NCBI RefSeq assembly: GCF_014698845.1
Contig: NZ_JACJTV010000004.1
Location: 244,079-308,078 of the forward strand
Source: Coleofasciculus sp. FACHB-1120
GTDB taxonomy: Bacteria > Cyanobacteriota > Cyanobacteriia > Cyanobacteriales > FACHB-T130
Length of the DNA: 64,000 bases
Direction of reading: 5' to 3'
Positions 1-8,359 of this stretch are shown in pieces (within the stretch, counting starts at the first letter, position 1; the number at the start of each line of letters is the position of its first letter). The position numbers and the translations under genes were made by a program. Under the pieces are notes generated by a model, which saw only the letters and a program-made list of their open reading frames with translations, searched no databases and was not told the origin of the DNA.

Positions 1-330
1 ATTGCTCAAGGATTGTTCAATCAAGTAAAAGAACTATCTCAAGAAGAACAACTACAAGTTCAGCGTGACATTGCTTCTAAAGCGAATACACAAATTAGTC
101 GTGAATATGGTTCTCTGAGTCCAGAAACCAAACTAGCATTTTGGTACTTTTTAGCGCAGGGAATGGACAATGGCACTATCATTCCGATGCCTCCGAACTA
201 TGAACTTTCCCAAGCTGGGAAAGACTTATTAGGACGAATTGAAGGAATGGACTTTCAGCACCAAATCGATTTTCTACGCGGTGCGGTGCTACCGATGGGT
301 GCCGAGGCAGCTCCTGGTTCTGACATCTAG
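1..330 (+). CDS. Helical carotenoid protein (OCP N-terminal-domain family), C-terminal part
   Basis: The reading frame is open from the first base of the window, so the true start lies upstream. About 109 residues are visible. They match the second half of the all-helical carotenoid-binding domain of orange carotenoid protein: the stretches EEQLQVQRDIASKANTQISR, YGSLSPETKLAFWY and GMDNGTIIPMP are typical of this family. The protein ends about 10 residues after the helical domain (FLRGAVLPMG), with no NTF2-like C-terminal domain. It is therefore a stand-alone helical carotenoid protein (HCP) and not a full OCP. Known HCPs bind carotenoids, and members act as singlet-oxygen or excitation quenchers. 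No NTF2-like CTDH partner gene follows in the window. A terminator lies about 40 bp downstream. The HCP subtype cannot be decided from the C-terminal half. Confidence 0.88.
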   Translation: MAQGLFNQVKELSQEEQLQVQRDIASKANTQISREYGSLSPETKLAFWYFLAQGMDNGTIIPMPPNYELSQAGKDLLGRIEGMDFQHQIDFLRGAVLPMGAEAAPGSDI

Positions 331-370
331 AAAGCATATTAACTTTTTGTTGAATTCCTCCTCTATATGC

Positions 371-404
371 CCCGCTATATTGTTAAGCAATTAGCGGGTT
401 TTTT
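371..404 (+). terminator. Rho-independent terminator after the carotenoid protein gene
   Basis: A 7-bp stem (cccgcta / tagcggg) with a 14-nt loop is followed directly by six T. It lies 40 bp after the HCP stop codon, the expected position. Confidence 0.85.
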
Positions 405-436
405 GAATCACTAATCGTTTGCACCAACCGGATAGC

Positions 437-462
437 TAGCCCAGAATTCAAATTCCGGGCTA
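437..462. repeat. Short inverted repeat in the intergenic region
   Basis: The arms tagccc and gggcta enclose a near-palindromic AT-rich core (gaattcaaattc), giving a hairpin with few mismatches. It has no T-run and no gene of its own. It could be a processing site or a remnant of a small repeat. Confidence 0.5.
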
Positions 463-545
463 ATCACTCAAGTCCATTGAAATGGGCTAAAAGCCTTGAT
501 ATATTGGAATTTTAGCCCCGATAAAGTCTGAGTAGACGGATTTGG

Positions 546-584
546 TTTGTATAGCTCACAGGTGAAAACCTGGAGCTATACAAA
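546..584. terminator. Long hairpin with GAAA tetraloop downstream of the decarboxylase-like gene
   Basis: The arms tttgtatagctc and gagctatacaaa, plus the inner arms caggt and acctg, form a 17-bp stem with one bulged A and a GAAA (GNRA) loop. It lies 21 bp beyond the stop codon of the minus-strand gene at 606-1292 and probably ends or protects that transcript. No strong T-run follows on either strand, so a pure intrinsic terminator is not certain. Confidence 0.6.
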
Positions 585-605
585 GTTTCGCAAGAAGTTT
601 AGTTT

Positions 606-1292
606 TTAAGGGTAGCTAAATTCAACTTCCCTAGCTGTTACTGTTGTGCCTACTGCTTCTGGCGCACCGACTACTAAATTCATCTGGTCGCAATAAACAG
701 TTAGCAAAGGCTGACCTAAGTTTAACTGGGAAAAAGGGCTTGCTGCTGGGATTTCTAGCTTGCCGCTCATTGCCTTCAGTTGAGATTCAAACTGACTTTT
801 GAAGAAAAGCAAATTGTAATTTTGGCTACTAAACGCAGTCCCCATTAATGGCTGTCGCCACCATGTAGAGATAGGTAATAAGGCATCTGTGTAGCTGAGA
901 CTGCATAGTAATTGATCGCCTTGGCGGACGGTGACACCAGCGCGATCGCCTTTTTCCCAGGTAAACTCAGCAAGTTCCTTCGGTAAACCCCAGATTCTTC
1001 TCCCACCAGCAACAGAATCTGCATTATCTACATAGATGTGGGACACCCAACCGCCGAATTTGTCTTCATATTTGACCATCGCTGGGATAACAATTAACTC
1101 GCTATACTCCAGCACGGAACCCGATCCGTAATAGGAAAGATAAACCCCGCCTAGGGTTTTTCCAGGGAAAACTGAGACGATTTCTAACTCTGGAGGGATG
1201 AATGGACGCGATCGCTCAACATCTATCAAGTGCAGGGTTTGTAGCGCGTAACCCTGGAGCGTCCAAGGTGCTTGTGGATATGACATTTTCAA
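606..1292 (-). CDS. Acetoacetate decarboxylase family protein
   Basis: The 228-residue protein fits the acetoacetate decarboxylase-like (ADC) fold. The diagnostic segment GGRRIWGLPKELAEF, around residues 96-110, contains the lysine (about K105) that in true acetoacetate decarboxylase forms the Schiff base with the substrate. The upstream LEYSEL segment supplies the usual acidic residues, and HIYVDN is another family signature. The length is close to the usual 220-260. Cyanobacterial members are of unknown substrate; family membership does not prove acetoacetate turnover. The gene stands alone, separated from the DUF2079 gene by 24 bp in the same direction, so co-transcription with 1317-2720 is possible. 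A second ATG two codons inside is an alternative start. Confidence 0.8.
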   Translation of the reverse strand: MKMSYPQAPWTLQGYALQTLHLIDVERSRPFIPPELEIVSVFPGKTLGGVYLSYYGSGSVLEYSELIVIPAMVKYEDKFGGWVSHIYVDNADSVAGGRRIWGLPKELAEFTWEKGDRAGVTVRQGDQLLCSLSYTDALLPISTWWRQPLMGTAFSSQNYNLLFFKSQFESQLKAMSGKLEIPAASPFSQLNLGQPLLTVYCDQMNLVVGAPEAVGTTVTAREVEFSYP

Positions 1293-1316
1293 CTCCTACA
1301 ATCCTATTCATTTTTA

Positions 1317-2720
1317 TTAAGACTTTTTCTTAAACAAATAAACATCATCACGTTGATAGGTTAATTGAAATTCTGGGGTATTTTTTAGTTGATTTGCCAG
1401 CTTAGCAGCAAATTCTTGGCTAACAGTTCCGCCAGCACCGCCTGGGTAACGCACATTGAGCAATATATACTCAAAAGGAGACAGATCGGCAGGGAGCGGA
1501 CTCAGATCGTCCACTAGATTGATTGTCTGGCGGTGGGTTAAATGGGGTGTAATCCGATTGGTGGTTAACACACCGCCTTTCGTTTGCACTTGAGCGATCG
1601 CTTCTCGCGCTGCTTGCCACGTATCAACGGAATTTTGATATTTCGACCAAAAATAGCCATACTTTCCTAACGCTAAGAAAGCTACTAGCGACCACACAAT
1701 TATTGCCCGTTTGTTTCGCAGCCAACTTCGATTTGCGGCAAGGCTGGAAATGACAACGAGCATCAAAAAAGGCAGAATTGGCAAAGAATATTGGTGGAGT
1801 AAATCCCGTTGGTGTGGTTTGTCGGAAAGAATGTTTAACGCCAACGCAGGAATCGCACTGATTAGAGGCGTCATGTGGCGGGGAGAAAGTCCCCAAATTA
1901 CCGGCAAAACCAATAGCGCCAAATATTCAAGTGTCTTGAATGAAAAAATTCTTCCCAATATCAACCCAGGCTTAAACAGCAGATTTCTAGCAATATCTAG
2001 AACTGAGTCACCGAGATAGCTGTAACGTGACACAGCGGCTACTTCGCTACCACTGAAAGATGGAATAATTAGCTGAGTTGCAATTAGGAACCAAGCGATA
2101 CCAGCACAAAGGGCAAATGCACCATATAAACGCCGCTTCTCAAACACCAGCAACCAAATTCCCATCGCCGATACAGTCAGAGATAAAACAGCTTTACACC
2201 CCAAAATAAAAATAATACTGGTACAAAACCACCCAATTCGATTTTGCCTAGCACACCATACCGCTGCTAAGAAGGCAGGAACAGCCATCACTTCCGGGTG
2301 GAATTCAAACAAATTTGCATTAAAAATTAGCGGGTAAAGTAAGTAGACTGCTGATATTACGATTGCTTGCGATTCTTTCAACCCCGCTTGACGCGCTAGG
2401 TGCCACATTGGTAAAGCACCTAAAGATAAAGCGACGGCTTGTACTACTAACAACCAATGAACATTGGGATAAATTTTGTACAGGAAAGACAGTAGATAAA
2501 CCGCCCAAGCAGCATGGTTCCCCATGTGATGAAAGCCAAGAATCGAAGAAATTGGCGGCTGTCCTTGGCTCATTAAATAAACTACTTGGTCATAAATTCC
2601 TAGGTCATAAGCCCCCGATTGAAACATAGAGTGTCGTAGACTACTGCACGCAAATAGTATTACGGTACTTGCGCCAATCATCAATGACAGGGCACTCGGC
2701 TTGATTCGTTTTTTTTTCAT
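1317..2720 (-). CDS. DUF2079 multi-pass membrane protein
   Basis: The 467-residue protein begins with a short basic N-terminus and then a series of about ten hydrophobic segments. The N-terminal third carries the DUF2079 pattern: SMFQSGAYDLGIYDQVVYLMSQGQPP, then a small loop with FHHMGNHA, then PNVHWLLVVQA. Acidic residues in the first periplasmic loop (YDLGIYDQ) recall the catalytic loop of GT-C glycosyltransferases, to which DUF2079 is thought to be distantly related. This suggests transfer of a sugar from a lipid carrier, but the donor and acceptor are unknown. The soluble C-terminal tail (about residues 360-467) lies outside the membrane. It is followed on the same strand by the decarboxylase-like gene, and preceded by a methyltransferase and a mannosyltransferase-like gene, which suggests an envelope glycan theme. 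Confidence 0.8.
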   Translation of the reverse strand: MKKKRIKPSALSLMIGASTVILFACSSLRHSMFQSGAYDLGIYDQVVYLMSQGQPPISSILGFHHMGNHAAWAVYLLSFLYKIYPNVHWLLVVQAVALSLGALPMWHLARQAGLKESQAIVISAVYLLYPLIFNANLFEFHPEVMAVPAFLAAVWCARQNRIGWFCTSIIFILGCKAVLSLTVSAMGIWLLVFEKRRLYGAFALCAGIAWFLIATQLIIPSFSGSEVAAVSRYSYLGDSVLDIARNLLFKPGLILGRIFSFKTLEYLALLVLPVIWGLSPRHMTPLISAIPALALNILSDKPHQRDLLHQYSLPILPFLMLVVISSLAANRSWLRNKRAIIVWSLVAFLALGKYGYFWSKYQNSVDTWQAAREAIAQVQTKGGVLTTNRITPHLTHRQTINLVDDLSPLPADLSPFEYILLNVRYPGGAGGTVSQEFAAKLANQLKNTPEFQLTYQRDDVYLFKKKS

Positions 2721-2807
2721 AAGATGTTTTTCCCGCAGAGAACGCAGAGAATTAGCTATTGCTGGATACTTTACGTCCTAATCCCAACCCAGCCTAAAAG
2801 TCGATTG

Positions 2808-3788
2808 CTAAATCTTTTTGCATTTTAAATAGAAAGAATATCCTTCATCAGGGTATTCGCTCAGTCCCACTGAATCAATCAGTTCTAGGCGGCTAAATCT
2901 TCCTGTTCTTAAACTAAAAGGCATCGGGGAGACAGCCTTTTTATCTACGACTTTAAACCCAAATTTTTCTATGTTGTTAATTAAATCTTCTGGGCAGTAT
3001 TCAATTTTATGTTCCGGATGAACAAAGCCCATTTTAACTTGTAAACGAGTAAGTTTTCGATTGGGAGTATCCAAACAAAAATAGCCTCCCGGTTTTAGGA
3101 CACGATGAACCTCCATATATACTTTTTCAGCTTCGTTTTCTGTAATGTGTTCAATACTCTGTCCTGACCAAACCAAATCAATTATTTCATTCTCAAAATT
3201 AGATAAATCCGTCATGGATTGATAATAATAGGTTACTTTAGTGCCTTGAGGCGTTGTTACTTCATTCGTAGGCAGGATAGCGGAACCGAACATTCTTTGT
3301 TCAGGAGGCAAATCAATAATATGGACTCGATCGGGAATAGAAGGATACCCCATCGCCAGTAAGCTTCCTTCTACGAGATGACCAGCAGCGCCCCCAAGAT
3401 CCAAGATTACCTTAGCAGGAGGGAGATGTTCTTGGACAAGGGTTAAACGCGCTAAATGGTGGGAAAGGATTCCATTCGTTTTGAATAACTTTCTTTCAGT
3501 TTCAGCAGGAATCATCAAAAACGAAAAAATTAATGATGTTCGTGTTATTTCACCAGAATCTAGTTTCTTTAAATAAAATTGAACTTCTTCTTCTAAAGGA
3601 GGTGAATTAATTAAATATTTATAAAGATTAATTATATAGGTTTCATTATTCGTTTGAATCTTGGTTAGCTGATAGAAGGAATTAATTGTTAAGAAGCTTG
3701 AAATTAAAAGTAAGTCGAAGGGATAAAATATTAAATATCTAAAAACTTTAAAAGCTAGAAGCTTTTTGTTTTGTAATGAATTTTGCAT
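2808..3788 (-). CDS. DUF4214-like / class I SAM methyltransferase
   Basis: The protein has 326 residues. Residues about 49-100 (ETYIINLYKYLINSPP, then QFYLKKLDSGEITRTSLIF and FLMIPAE) resemble the DUF4214 helical module, a short domain often attached to glycosyltransferases and methyltransferases of surface polysaccharide loci. Residues about 120-290 form a Rossmann-type methyltransferase: motif I is VILDLGGAAGH, an acidic post-I segment follows (VHIIDLPP), then DLVWSGQSIEHI and the VLKPGGYFCLDTPN motif. This is the usual architecture of small-molecule or glycan methyltransferases. The N-terminus is hydrophobic (residues 16-40) and could be a membrane anchor. It is more AT-rich than its neighbours, which may indicate recent transfer. 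The substrate is not identifiable. Confidence 0.78.
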   Translation of the reverse strand: MQNSLQNKKLLAFKVFRYLIFYPFDLLLISSFLTINSFYQLTKIQTNNETYIINLYKYLINSPPLEEEVQFYLKKLDSGEITRTSLIFSFLMIPAETERKLFKTNGILSHHLARLTLVQEHLPPAKVILDLGGAAGHLVEGSLLAMGYPSIPDRVHIIDLPPEQRMFGSAILPTNEVTTPQGTKVTYYYQSMTDLSNFENEIIDLVWSGQSIEHITENEAEKVYMEVHRVLKPGGYFCLDTPNRKLTRLQVKMGFVHPEHKIEYCPEDLINNIEKFGFKVVDKKAVSPMPFSLRTGRFSRLELIDSVGLSEYPDEGYSFYLKCKKI

Positions 3789-4028
3789 ATTTTAATTAAA
3801 TATTAATCAAAAACAATTCAGGTTCAAATTAGGGCTATATCAAGTCATCGGATTAGTTTATTGTGAATTTAGCATAATTGTCAGAGTTCTTGTAAAACTT
3901 GGTTTAGTGAATGTTGATTTTATTTTGATAGTGCAAAAAGCACAGCATTTTAGGGTAACTTAATAGCTGGGCGATCGCATTTGTAAGGGCGAAGGTTTCG
4001 ACCCTGCTTTTACCTTTTGCTATTTTTC

Positions 4029-5318
4029 TTATCCTGCCCAAAGGTGTTGGGCAAATCGAATGGATAGCGGAACAAGTAAGACGGTAAAAAAGCCGATTGT
4101 GGCATATCCCCAACGCGGGTGACGGGAAAGTAATAAGCCAAGCGCGATCGCAAGTGACACAATGCCGTAAGCAATCCGCCCAATCGACCAAGTTCCTCCA
4201 GAGGACAAAATTAAACCCAAGCCGCAAAATCCATAAATTACGGTTACTAAACTGAGTTGATTCCGGAAGTGCCATAACAAGTAGCCACCCCCCACTAACG
4301 AAACCGTATTAATTAATGGATCGCCTGCTTGTAACCACAAAATTAACCATAAAACACAAAAGCCGTATCCAACTTTAACCGAACCTAATTTTTGCCGGAA
4401 TCGCCACAGTAAATAGCCACAGCCGACAAGGATTAAAAATAGCAGCGGATGCCAAGGATCTTTAATCCCGCCATACTTCCAATTGGCAGTGCCAATCGAA
4501 ATTTGCATTAGCATTTTCCACCAACCCTGCCAATCAAATCCGACTGAAGGTCGCCATCCTCGCTGTGCGTGAATAAACGCTAAAGGGTCTGCAAATCGAA
4601 TCCAGCAATACAAACTAAATAGAAGTAACCCTCCAGCAGTCGCTAGACTGGCAACGTAGGCGATGAGGGGTCTGCGTTCTTTCCAGGCGGCAATCAGAAA
4701 GGCGGGGATGAGGGCGATTCCGGTGGGACGGGTGGCAGTTGCTAATGCACCGCACAGGGATAACCAGGCATATTGACGTTTATCAAAGGCTCGTAAAGCC
4801 GCAGTGCTGAAGAATAAAAATAGCCCTTCCGTGTAAATTACGGTTCCAAATAGGGAAAACGGACACCAAGCCAATACCGCACTTGCCCACCGTGCAGCAC
4901 TTCTACCATGACGTTCTTCGACCCAAAAGTATACAAGGGCGATCGCTCCTAATAATGCCAAATTATTTACTAGCGTGCCCGCAACTTCAAACGGCAAGCC
5001 GAGGGTCATTACTCCCCGGATGAGTAAAGGGAAAACGGGGAAAAAGGCAACATTATGTCCTTGTCCGTCATTCGCGTATTCGTAACCAGAGACAGCGATC
5101 GCTCGATAATGAATGCTATCCCAGCCCTCAAAAACTCCCCAACCAGATGTAGGCATCATGTTTGAGGGACTTGGAAGTGCAGGCGCAACCACCATCATTG
5201 CGATCGCAATGATGAGTCGGCTGCATAGCCACATTGCTGTTGCAAAGACGAACCCATTCGTGCTTATGTCTTTTTTTTCAACAGCAGCAGCTTCCACAGT
5301 TGCAGCATATTTTTCCAT
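4029..5318 (-). CDS. PIG-V-like (GPI mannosyltransferase family) membrane glycosyltransferase
   Basis: The 429-residue protein has about nine to ten transmembrane segments. After the first segment it carries GWDSIHYRAIAVSGYEY (about residues 65-81), the acidic luminal-loop motif of PIG-V-type GT-C mannosyltransferases; FFPVFPLLIR and ATATRPTGIALIP are also typical. The family uses lipid-linked sugars; the bacterial substrate is unknown. Odd point: residues 301-344 and 345-388 are a direct duplication with a 44-residue period (GYLLWRFRQ / GYLLWHFRN, then YGFCVLWLIL / YGFCGLGLIL). It adds a helix pair near the C-terminus. Its minus-strand neighbours are the methyltransferase and the DUF2079 gene, so the three may serve one envelope glycan. 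Confidence 0.78.
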   Translation of the reverse strand: MEKYAATVEAAAVEKKDISTNGFVFATAMWLCSRLIIAIAMMVVAPALPSPSNMMPTSGWGVFEGWDSIHYRAIAVSGYEYANDGQGHNVAFFPVFPLLIRGVMTLGLPFEVAGTLVNNLALLGAIALVYFWVEERHGRSAARWASAVLAWCPFSLFGTVIYTEGLFLFFSTAALRAFDKRQYAWLSLCGALATATRPTGIALIPAFLIAAWKERRPLIAYVASLATAGGLLLFSLYCWIRFADPLAFIHAQRGWRPSVGFDWQGWWKMLMQISIGTANWKYGGIKDPWHPLLFLILVGCGYLLWRFRQKLGSVKVGYGFCVLWLILWLQAGDPLINTVSLVGGGYLLWHFRNQLSLVTVIYGFCGLGLILSSGGTWSIGRIAYGIVSLAIALGLLLSRHPRWGYATIGFFTVLLVPLSIRFAQHLWAG

Positions 5319-5487
5319 AGATGCCCCACTCAGTTGCTCTTCCCAATCTTACTCATTGACACTCATCTGGCCCACGATTGAGCGCTTATGGTGAGTAATA
5401 ATACCCCGATCTTTATCAATCCGCTCAGATGAGATGTGAAGGATGAACCCCAAGCAATTTATAGTGGAATTGCCCCTGAATCCTTAA

Positions 5488-6690
5488 ATGATTGTGAAAG
5501 CGATTACTCTCCTTGGCTCCACTGGCTCTATCGGGACTCAGACGCTAGATATTGTGGCTCAAAACCCGGAAAAGTTCAGAATCGTGGGGTTGGCAGCAGG
5601 GCGCAACGTGCCGATGCTTGCCGCACAGATTCGGCAGTTCCGACCGAAAATTGCCGCTATCTGTCAAGAAGACAAATTGTCTGAACTGAAAGAAGCGATC
5701 GCAGACCTCGACCCCCAACCAATCCTGTTAAGTGGGGAAACTGGGGTCGTTGAAGTCGCCCGCTACGGCAATGCAGAAACGGTCGTCACCGGAATTGTGG
5801 GCTGTGCGGGGTTATTACCGACCATTGCCGCGATTGAAGCCGGGAAAGATATTGCTTTGGCGAATAAGGAAACTTTAATTGCGGGTGCCCCCGTGGTTCT
5901 GCCGCTGGTAGAGAAACACGGTGTGAAGCTGTTGCCAGCGGACTCTGAGCATTCTGCAATTTTTCAGTGTCTCCAAGGCGTCCCCAAAGGCGGCTTGCGA
6001 CGGATTCTGCTCACGGCTTCTGGTGGTTCTTTCCGCGATTTGCCTGTCGAGAAATTAGCCTCTGTCACGGTTGCAGACGCCCTGAAGCATCCCAATTGGT
6101 CGATGGGTCGCAAAATTACCATTGACTCCGCTACATTGATGAATAAGGGGCTGGAAGTGATTGAGGCGCACTTCCTCTTTGGCATGGATTACGATGGCAT
6201 CGAGATTGTCATCCATCCCCAAAGCATTATTCACTCGCTCATTGAATTGCAAGATACGTCAGTCTTAGCTCAGTTGGGTTGGCCTGATATGCGTTTGCCG
6301 CTACTTTATGCCCTATCCTGGCCTGAGCGAATCTATACCGACTGGGAACCGCTAGATTTGGTGAAAGCTGGAAATCTCACTTTCAAGGAACCCGATCACG
6401 AGAAGTATCCCTGTATGCAATTGGCGTATGCAGCAGGTCGTGCCGGGGGTTCGATGCCTGCGGTCTTGAATGCGGCGAACGAACAGGCAGTGGCGCTATT
6501 TTTAGAAGAAAAAATTCAATTTTTGGATATTCCTCGTTGCATCGAATCAGTTTGCGATCGCTTTACTTCCCAAAACCGCTCAACTCCTACTCTCGATGAC
6601 ATCATTGCCGCAGACAAATGGGCAAGACAGGAAGCACTTGAGGTCAGTCAGCAGTTGCACAAAGGTAGTAGCGCCACAGTCGTGCGTTAG
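5488..6690 (+). CDS. dxr: 1-deoxy-D-xylulose 5-phosphate reductoisomerase
   Basis: DXR converts 1-deoxy-D-xylulose 5-phosphate to 2-C-methyl-D-erythritol 4-phosphate with NADPH and a divalent metal, the committing step of the MEP isoprenoid pathway that supplies carotenoids, phytol and quinones in cyanobacteria. The 400-residue length is normal. The N-terminal NADPH-binding motif [15 protein letters not shown] is at residues 8-22. The metal and substrate segments are intact: [50 protein letters not shown]. The start shown gives the standard short N-terminus before the nucleotide fold; an upstream Shine-Dalgarno is weak. It is transcribed alone and converges with the minus-strand methyltransferase at 6726. 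Confidence 0.97.
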   Translation: MIVKAITLLGSTGSIGTQTLDIVAQNPEKFRIVGLAAGRNVPMLAAQIRQFRPKIAAICQEDKLSELKEAIADLDPQPILLSGETGVVEVARYGNAETVVTGIVGCAGLLPTIAAIEAGKDIALANKETLIAGAPVVLPLVEKHGVKLLPADSEHSAIFQCLQGVPKGGLRRILLTASGGSFRDLPVEKLASVTVADALKHPNWSMGRKITIDSATLMNKGLEVIEAHFLFGMDYDGIEIVIHPQSIIHSLIELQDTSVLAQLGWPDMRLPLLYALSWPERIYTDWEPLDLVKAGNLTFKEPDHEKYPCMQLAYAAGRAGGSMPAVLNAANEQAVALFLEEKIQFLDIPRCIESVCDRFTSQNRSTPTLDDIIAADKWARQEALEVSQQLHKGSSATVVR

Positions 6691-6725
6691 GGAATTTTCT
6701 AGTCTTCCTTTAATAACTCACCAAC

Positions 6726-7535
6726 TCATTTTCTACCCCGAACAAAGAATTTTGTAGTATCTTCCCAGACTCCTCGCTCGGTTGTTAGTTTATCAATTTC
6801 TGCTCTGTACTCAACTTGGAACTGCTCTAATTGTTCCGGTGATAGTTTCGCCAGCAGCGGATTTCCTTTAAAACTTAAATTAATCCCCTTCCAGGATAAG
6901 TCGTCATCCCTTAGATGGCGATACCGTCCAGACGGCTCAATTTTGATTTCGATATCTCTAAAACCTGCTTTTTGTAGCAAATTACGACACTTTTCTGGAG
7001 TACCGAGTGTTTCGAGGATGTGTGGTAGCGATATCCCCAATACTCTAGCGCAGATATTCCTGTAAACATCTCCCAGATAAGCTGTTTCCGGAGGACAGGT
7101 AAATGCTACAAATCCTCCTGTTTTCAGGAAGCGATACCACTTTTGTAAACTAGCAGGAATATCAGTAAAAAGTACAATTGCCTCACAGCAGAAAACAGCA
7201 TCAAAACAACCATCATTAAAGGTGATGGATTCTGCATCTGCCTCAATCAATTCGATGTTTTTTAAGGAAGCTGCTTCAACTTTAACTCTAGCTTGATGGA
7301 GCATTCCCGGAGACATATCTATGCCAATGATATGGCCTTCCAAACCCACTTTCTGAGCGGCAGGAATCGCCAATAAACCTGTTCCAGTAGCCACATCAAG
7401 GATTTTATCTCCCTTCTGAATGGGGACAAATTCAAGTAGGAGATTGGCTTCAAGTGGATGGCGAGTTCCTTCCTCACAATCGTAGGTAGTTCTAGAATTA
7501 TAAAATTCAATTACCTGTTGCTTGTAACTATTCAT
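6726..7535 (-). CDS. Class I SAM-dependent methyltransferase
   Basis: The protein has 269 residues. Residues about 40-150 hold a UbiE/COQ5-like methyltransferase core: motif I is ILDVATGTGLLAIPAAQKVG, an acidic loop follows (IIGIDMSPGMLHQAR), then the EADAESITFNDGCFDAVFC segment and FLKTGGFVAFTCPP. SAM binding is therefore well supported. The C-terminal 110 residues show no motif I recognise. The target may be a small metabolite, but this is only inference. The gene stands just outside the left end of the putative Tn7-like element, so it probably belongs to the original chromosome flank. Confidence 0.8.
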   Translation of the reverse strand: MNSYKQQVIEFYNSRTTYDCEEGTRHPLEANLLLEFVPIQKGDKILDVATGTGLLAIPAAQKVGLEGHIIGIDMSPGMLHQARVKVEAASLKNIELIEADAESITFNDGCFDAVFCCEAIVLFTDIPASLQKWYRFLKTGGFVAFTCPPETAYLGDVYRNICARVLGISLPHILETLGTPEKCRNLLQKAGFRDIEIKIEPSGRYRHLRDDDLSWKGINLSFKGNPLLAKLSPEQLEQFQVEYRAEIDKLTTERGVWEDTTKFFVRGRK

Positions 7536-7658
7536 AATTCAATGAGTTGGTAATTTATGCGACTATAGTAGTCCTACTTGATTTGGAAAAAAAAACGACC
7601 GCAGAGAGGGAGATTAGAGAAACTTACGAATCCGCAAACGTGGTTCGTAATATTCAAG

Positions 7659-7797
7659 GAGAATAAAATTGGAAACTTATGCAGCCTGAAAGTCCTGATT
7701 TTGCAGCAACCCGAAAATAAAGTTAGAAACTAGAGAAATGTTTGTCTTTGAGGGCAGCTAAATTATAAACAATAAACCAACAATAAACTTGGAAACT
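7659..7797 (+). repeat. Left-end TnsB-site-like repeats (three copies)
   Basis: Nineteen-base imperfect copies lie at 7659-7677 (gagaataaaattggaaact), 7713-7731 (gaaaataaagttagaaact) and 7779-7797 (aacaataaacttggaaact), spaced by 35 and 47 bp. They point inward from the left. Spaced sites are what Tn7 left ends show. The right-end copies are the reverse complement. Confidence 0.75.
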
Positions 7798-7870
7798 GTC
7801 ACACTGTAAGAAATACTCGCAAAGGATCTTTCAGAGGAAAAACAGTTTTTCTTGCCATAGTTAAGTAAAG

Positions 7871-8224
7871 TTACACAATACTATTTTTACCTAACGGGTC
7901 TAAAGATTCTTTCATCTGCTGCGCCGCTTCTATATCCGGACGTAAACCTGCTCGACGCACTAACTTCCACTGCTGAGCATTTTCGTCAAGAAAATGCTCA
8001 GCAGCATACTTCACTCGACGTACGGCAAACTGTTCTCGGTGCTCTACTACCTCCGCCAGAACTTGTGCTGTTAGGGGTAACTTATCAAGTTTTAGGAGGA
8101 GAGTAGAAGGAAGTCTATTTCCTCCAGAAGGAGTGGAAAATTCACAAACTGGGGCGGATGAATCAGTTCCTTGTCCGTCCCAGCTTGTTAGAGCTTGCAG
8201 AAAACATTCTGGAAAAGAGTCCTT
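7871..8224 (-). pseudogene. TnsD/TniQ-family transposition protein, C-terminal remnant
   Basis: An open minus-strand frame of 117 codons has no start codon and is preceded by a stop, so it is a fragment. Its last ~75 residues contain LDKLPLTAQVL, then EHREQFAVRRVKYAAEHFLDE, then QQWKLVRRAGLRPD. From memory these line up with the C-terminus of Tn7 TnsD (QKLPL..., the paired RR, the W-x-L-x-R segment). TnsD is the sequence-specific protein that binds the 3' end of glmS and steers Tn7-like elements there. Position and strand fit a tnsABCD set transcribed from the glmS-proximal end toward the left end. The N-terminal zinc-finger half and the other tns genes are gone. The family assignment rests on remembered sequence, without alignment. 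Confidence 0.65.
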
Positions 8225-8234
8225 TTACGGAATG
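8205..8234 (+). repeat. 30-bp imperfect direct repeat, copy 1 (left of the TPR-CHAT gene)
   Basis: cattctgga at the start and ttttacggaatg at the end match 11888-11917 with the same 18-bp offset; about 23 of 30 positions agree. Copy 1 sits at the broken 5' edge of the TnsD fragment. Confidence 0.55.
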
Positions 8235-8359
8235 GTTATCAGGTTACTTTGTCGCCTGCTCCACAAGACTGGGTAACTTTGTTGAAAATTCTTTAATCTG
8301 CATAAAATTGCTTTCTCCGAGAGATAAGTAAATAATGACTTGAGAATAGGGGCATTGCC

